Part shown: piece after piece, positions 63,023 to 64,000 of the stretch
Position numbering within the stretch: the first letter of the stretch is position 1
Layout: every line of letters begins with the position of its first letter
Assembly: GCA_963814355.1 (NCBI GenBank)
Contig: CAWFCZ010000018.1
Location: forward strand, 496,001 to 560,000
DNA: 64,000 nt
Origin: JADGOV01 sp963814355
Lineage (GTDB): Bacteria > Actinomycetota > Actinomycetes > JADGOV01
Direction: 5' to 3'
Notes under the pieces: model-generated
The model's input: the letters and a program-made list of their open reading frames with translations, nothing else
Databases searched by the model: none
Told to the model about the DNA's origin: nothing
Made by a program: the position numbers and the translations under genes

Positions 63023-63233
63023 GGATCATCCCCGCGCGGGCGGGGAGCACGGGCAAGAGCACGCCCTGGGGCGGCCTCGTGGCGGATCATCCCCGCGCGG
63101 GCGGGGAGCACCTGGAACGTCCTGGCAGTTCCGATCGGACGTGGGGATCATCCCCGCGCGGGCGGGGAGCACCTGTCCACACGCCGGTCGTGATCGTACC
63201 GAGAGGGATCATCCCCGCGCGGGCGGCACACAC
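63023..63233 (+). CRISPR. Short CRISPR array, type I-E-like repeats, three spacers
   Basis: Three identical 28-nt repeats at 63023-63050, 63084-63111 and 63145-63172 begin GGATCATCCCCGCGCGGGCG and end GGGGAGCAC. A fourth, degenerate copy at 63206-63233 keeps the first 21 bases and changes the end, as usual at the leader-distal side. Spacers are 63051-63083, 63112-63144 and 63173-63205, each 33 nt, giving the 61-nt period of type I-E. The CCCCGCGCGGGCGGGG core is palindromic. The orientation with the degenerate repeat on the right places any leader on the left, inside the truncated PIN gene. No cas gene lies in the window. Translated frames over it are spurious. Confidence 0.95.
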
Positions 63234-63312
63234 CAGATTCGCAGCACACCGAGGTTCGGTGCGGTTTGCAAGCGGGGGTGACAGTGATCTGCGGACGACT
63301 GGACCGGGTAGC

Positions 63313-63768
63313 TCAGTCCGAGAGCTCGCCGCGCGCCAACTGGGAGAGCGTGTGCCAACCGATGGGGTGGACCAGCGCGTCCGCATGCCGGTGCACGAGC
63401 CGCCACTGTCCGCGGTCACGTCGGAACACGAGCGTGACGCGGATGGACCAGTCCTGCTCCGTGAGCTCTCCCACCAGGCCGCGCTGTCGCTCCACGACCG
63501 CGAGCACGGCGAGGTCCCCGACCAGGTACGACGCGTCGACTTCGACCTCCACCTCGCCGCCCCGGAAGGTTTCTCGAGTGGTCTGGCGCGCCTCCTCGTT
63601 CAGTACGAAGCCGTGCCTGGTGGGGCCTCCGAACGGCGGCATCAGGGTGTAGTCGTTCGCGTGCGGCAGCACCTCTGCGTACGTGTCGAGGTCGCCGGAA
63701 AAGTAGGCCGTTGCCGACTTCTGAGCCATGTGGATGAGCTCGATCAGCGCGGGGTGGTCCTCGGTCAT
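63313..63768 (-). CDS. NTF2-like/SnoaL-type protein, unknown
   Basis: 151 residues from ATG 63768, where a conserved-looking start (MTEDHPALIELIHMAQKSATAYFSGDLDTYAEVLPHANDYTLMPPFGG) begins. The alternating strands and helices (VEVEVDASYLVGDLAVLAVVERQRG, WSIRVTLVFRRDRGQWRLVHRHADALVH) match the cone-shaped NTF2/SnoaL fold used by small-molecule isomerases and many uncharacterised proteins. No catalytic residues can be assigned. The stop lies 80 bp from the CRISPR array. The last 230 bp of the window contain no start-to-stop gene; a weak minus-strand frame from 64000 to about 63880 might be the tail of another one. Confidence 0.85.
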   Translation of the reverse strand: MTEDHPALIELIHMAQKSATAYFSGDLDTYAEVLPHANDYTLMPPFGGPTRHGFVLNEEARQTTRETFRGGEVEVEVDASYLVGDLAVLAVVERQRGLVGELTEQDWSIRVTLVFRRDRGQWRLVHRHADALVHPIGWHTLSQLARGELSD

Positions 63769-64000
63769 TGGCCGACGTGCCCGTCGGGAGCCGCGGCCTG
63801 ACCGGGAAGGCGGAGCTTGGAGAGTGCGGTGGTCATGAGTTGATGACTTTCTGTAGGTCGAGCGGTCGCGGTCAGGTAGGACTGAGCGCATCACGGGGCG
63901 GGGTGTCGGCGGAACGCGTAGCGACGGTGCGGGCCAGCAGCTTTCCGGTGGCGTCAGCGTTGGGTGCGACGCGCCTTCTTCGTGGCTCTCGCGCAGCGGA

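Noticed and set aside
63011..63193. Small frame across the CRISPR region (SSPRGRG and IIPARAGS repeats)
   Set aside because: This is the standard spurious translation of a type I-E repeat array.
63295..63340. GGGTAGCTCAG followed by GAGAGC, resembling a tRNA D-arm
   Set aside because: No acceptor pairing, anticodon arm or T-arm follows, and it lies at the end of the NTF2-like gene.

Overview
The window is very GC-rich and its genes use GTG or TTG starts freely, often joined by 4-nt stop/start overlaps. Gene content is that of an Actinomycetes chromosome: MtrA-MtrB-LpqB, the ComF-HPF-LuxR regulator-SecA block, an Rv3235-family gene, a WS/DGAT acyltransferase, split Tad pilus loci, and a MoxR-DUF58-DUF4129-DUF4350 cluster. 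The mix suggests a soil-type lineage near Frankiales, Acidothermales or Micromonosporales, but the sequence alone does not fix the genus.

Left end (1-4.5 kb): the 3' end of a secreted protein, two tandem lipoprotein paralogues that both carry one-base frameshifts, an alpha/beta hydrolase and a GH3-like lipoprotein. From 4.5 to 13 kb lies the most unusual block: six same-strand genes, five of them beginning with or carrying zinc ribbons. They encode a zinc-ribbon/FHA/ABC transporter fusion, a lid-less Hsp70 that overlaps it, a J-like protein without HPD, a zinc-ribbon four-TM protein, a zinc-ribbon single-TM protein with a discoidin-like domain (frameshifted), and a zinc-ribbon RDD protein. 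I read it as one envelope-associated signalling or chaperone system of unknown purpose.

13-22 kb: purE/purK, then surface-polymer genes (a GT2/CDP-glycerol transferase fusion, a GT4 transferase, a TylF-type methyltransferase) and a secreted GH26-like enzyme whose C-terminal 120-bp repeats contain two one-base insertions. 22-26.5 kb: a Tad pilus operon on the minus strand (TadA, TadB, TadC, a small membrane protein, two TadE-like pseudopilins, a TadG-like protein); its CpaB- and CpaE-like partners lie apart at 34-36 kb. 27-34 kb: two patatins, PruA, a secreted NlpC/P60 hydrolase, WS/DGAT and a LytR_C protein.

36.5-50 kb is conserved core: a small HTH protein, a LysM protein, Rv3235 family, SecA, response regulator, ribosome hibernation factor, ComF, LpqB, MtrB, MtrA. 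50-55.7 kb: a membrane protein, DUF4129, DUF4350, MoxR and DUF58; the associated SpoIIM and RDD genes are found 5 kb further on. Between them is a nitric-oxide module: quinol-type NO reductase, a Cys-rich membrane protein and a stomatin-like protein, divergent from a regulator with a Cys/His cluster, with a palindrome over the likely reductase promoter.

The right end holds a Phd-type antitoxin, a PIN toxin cut to about 84 residues, and directly after it a small orphan CRISPR array with three 33-nt spacers and no cas genes in view, then an NTF2-like protein. Several indels fall in G/C runs, so some frameshifts may be sequencing or assembly errors.
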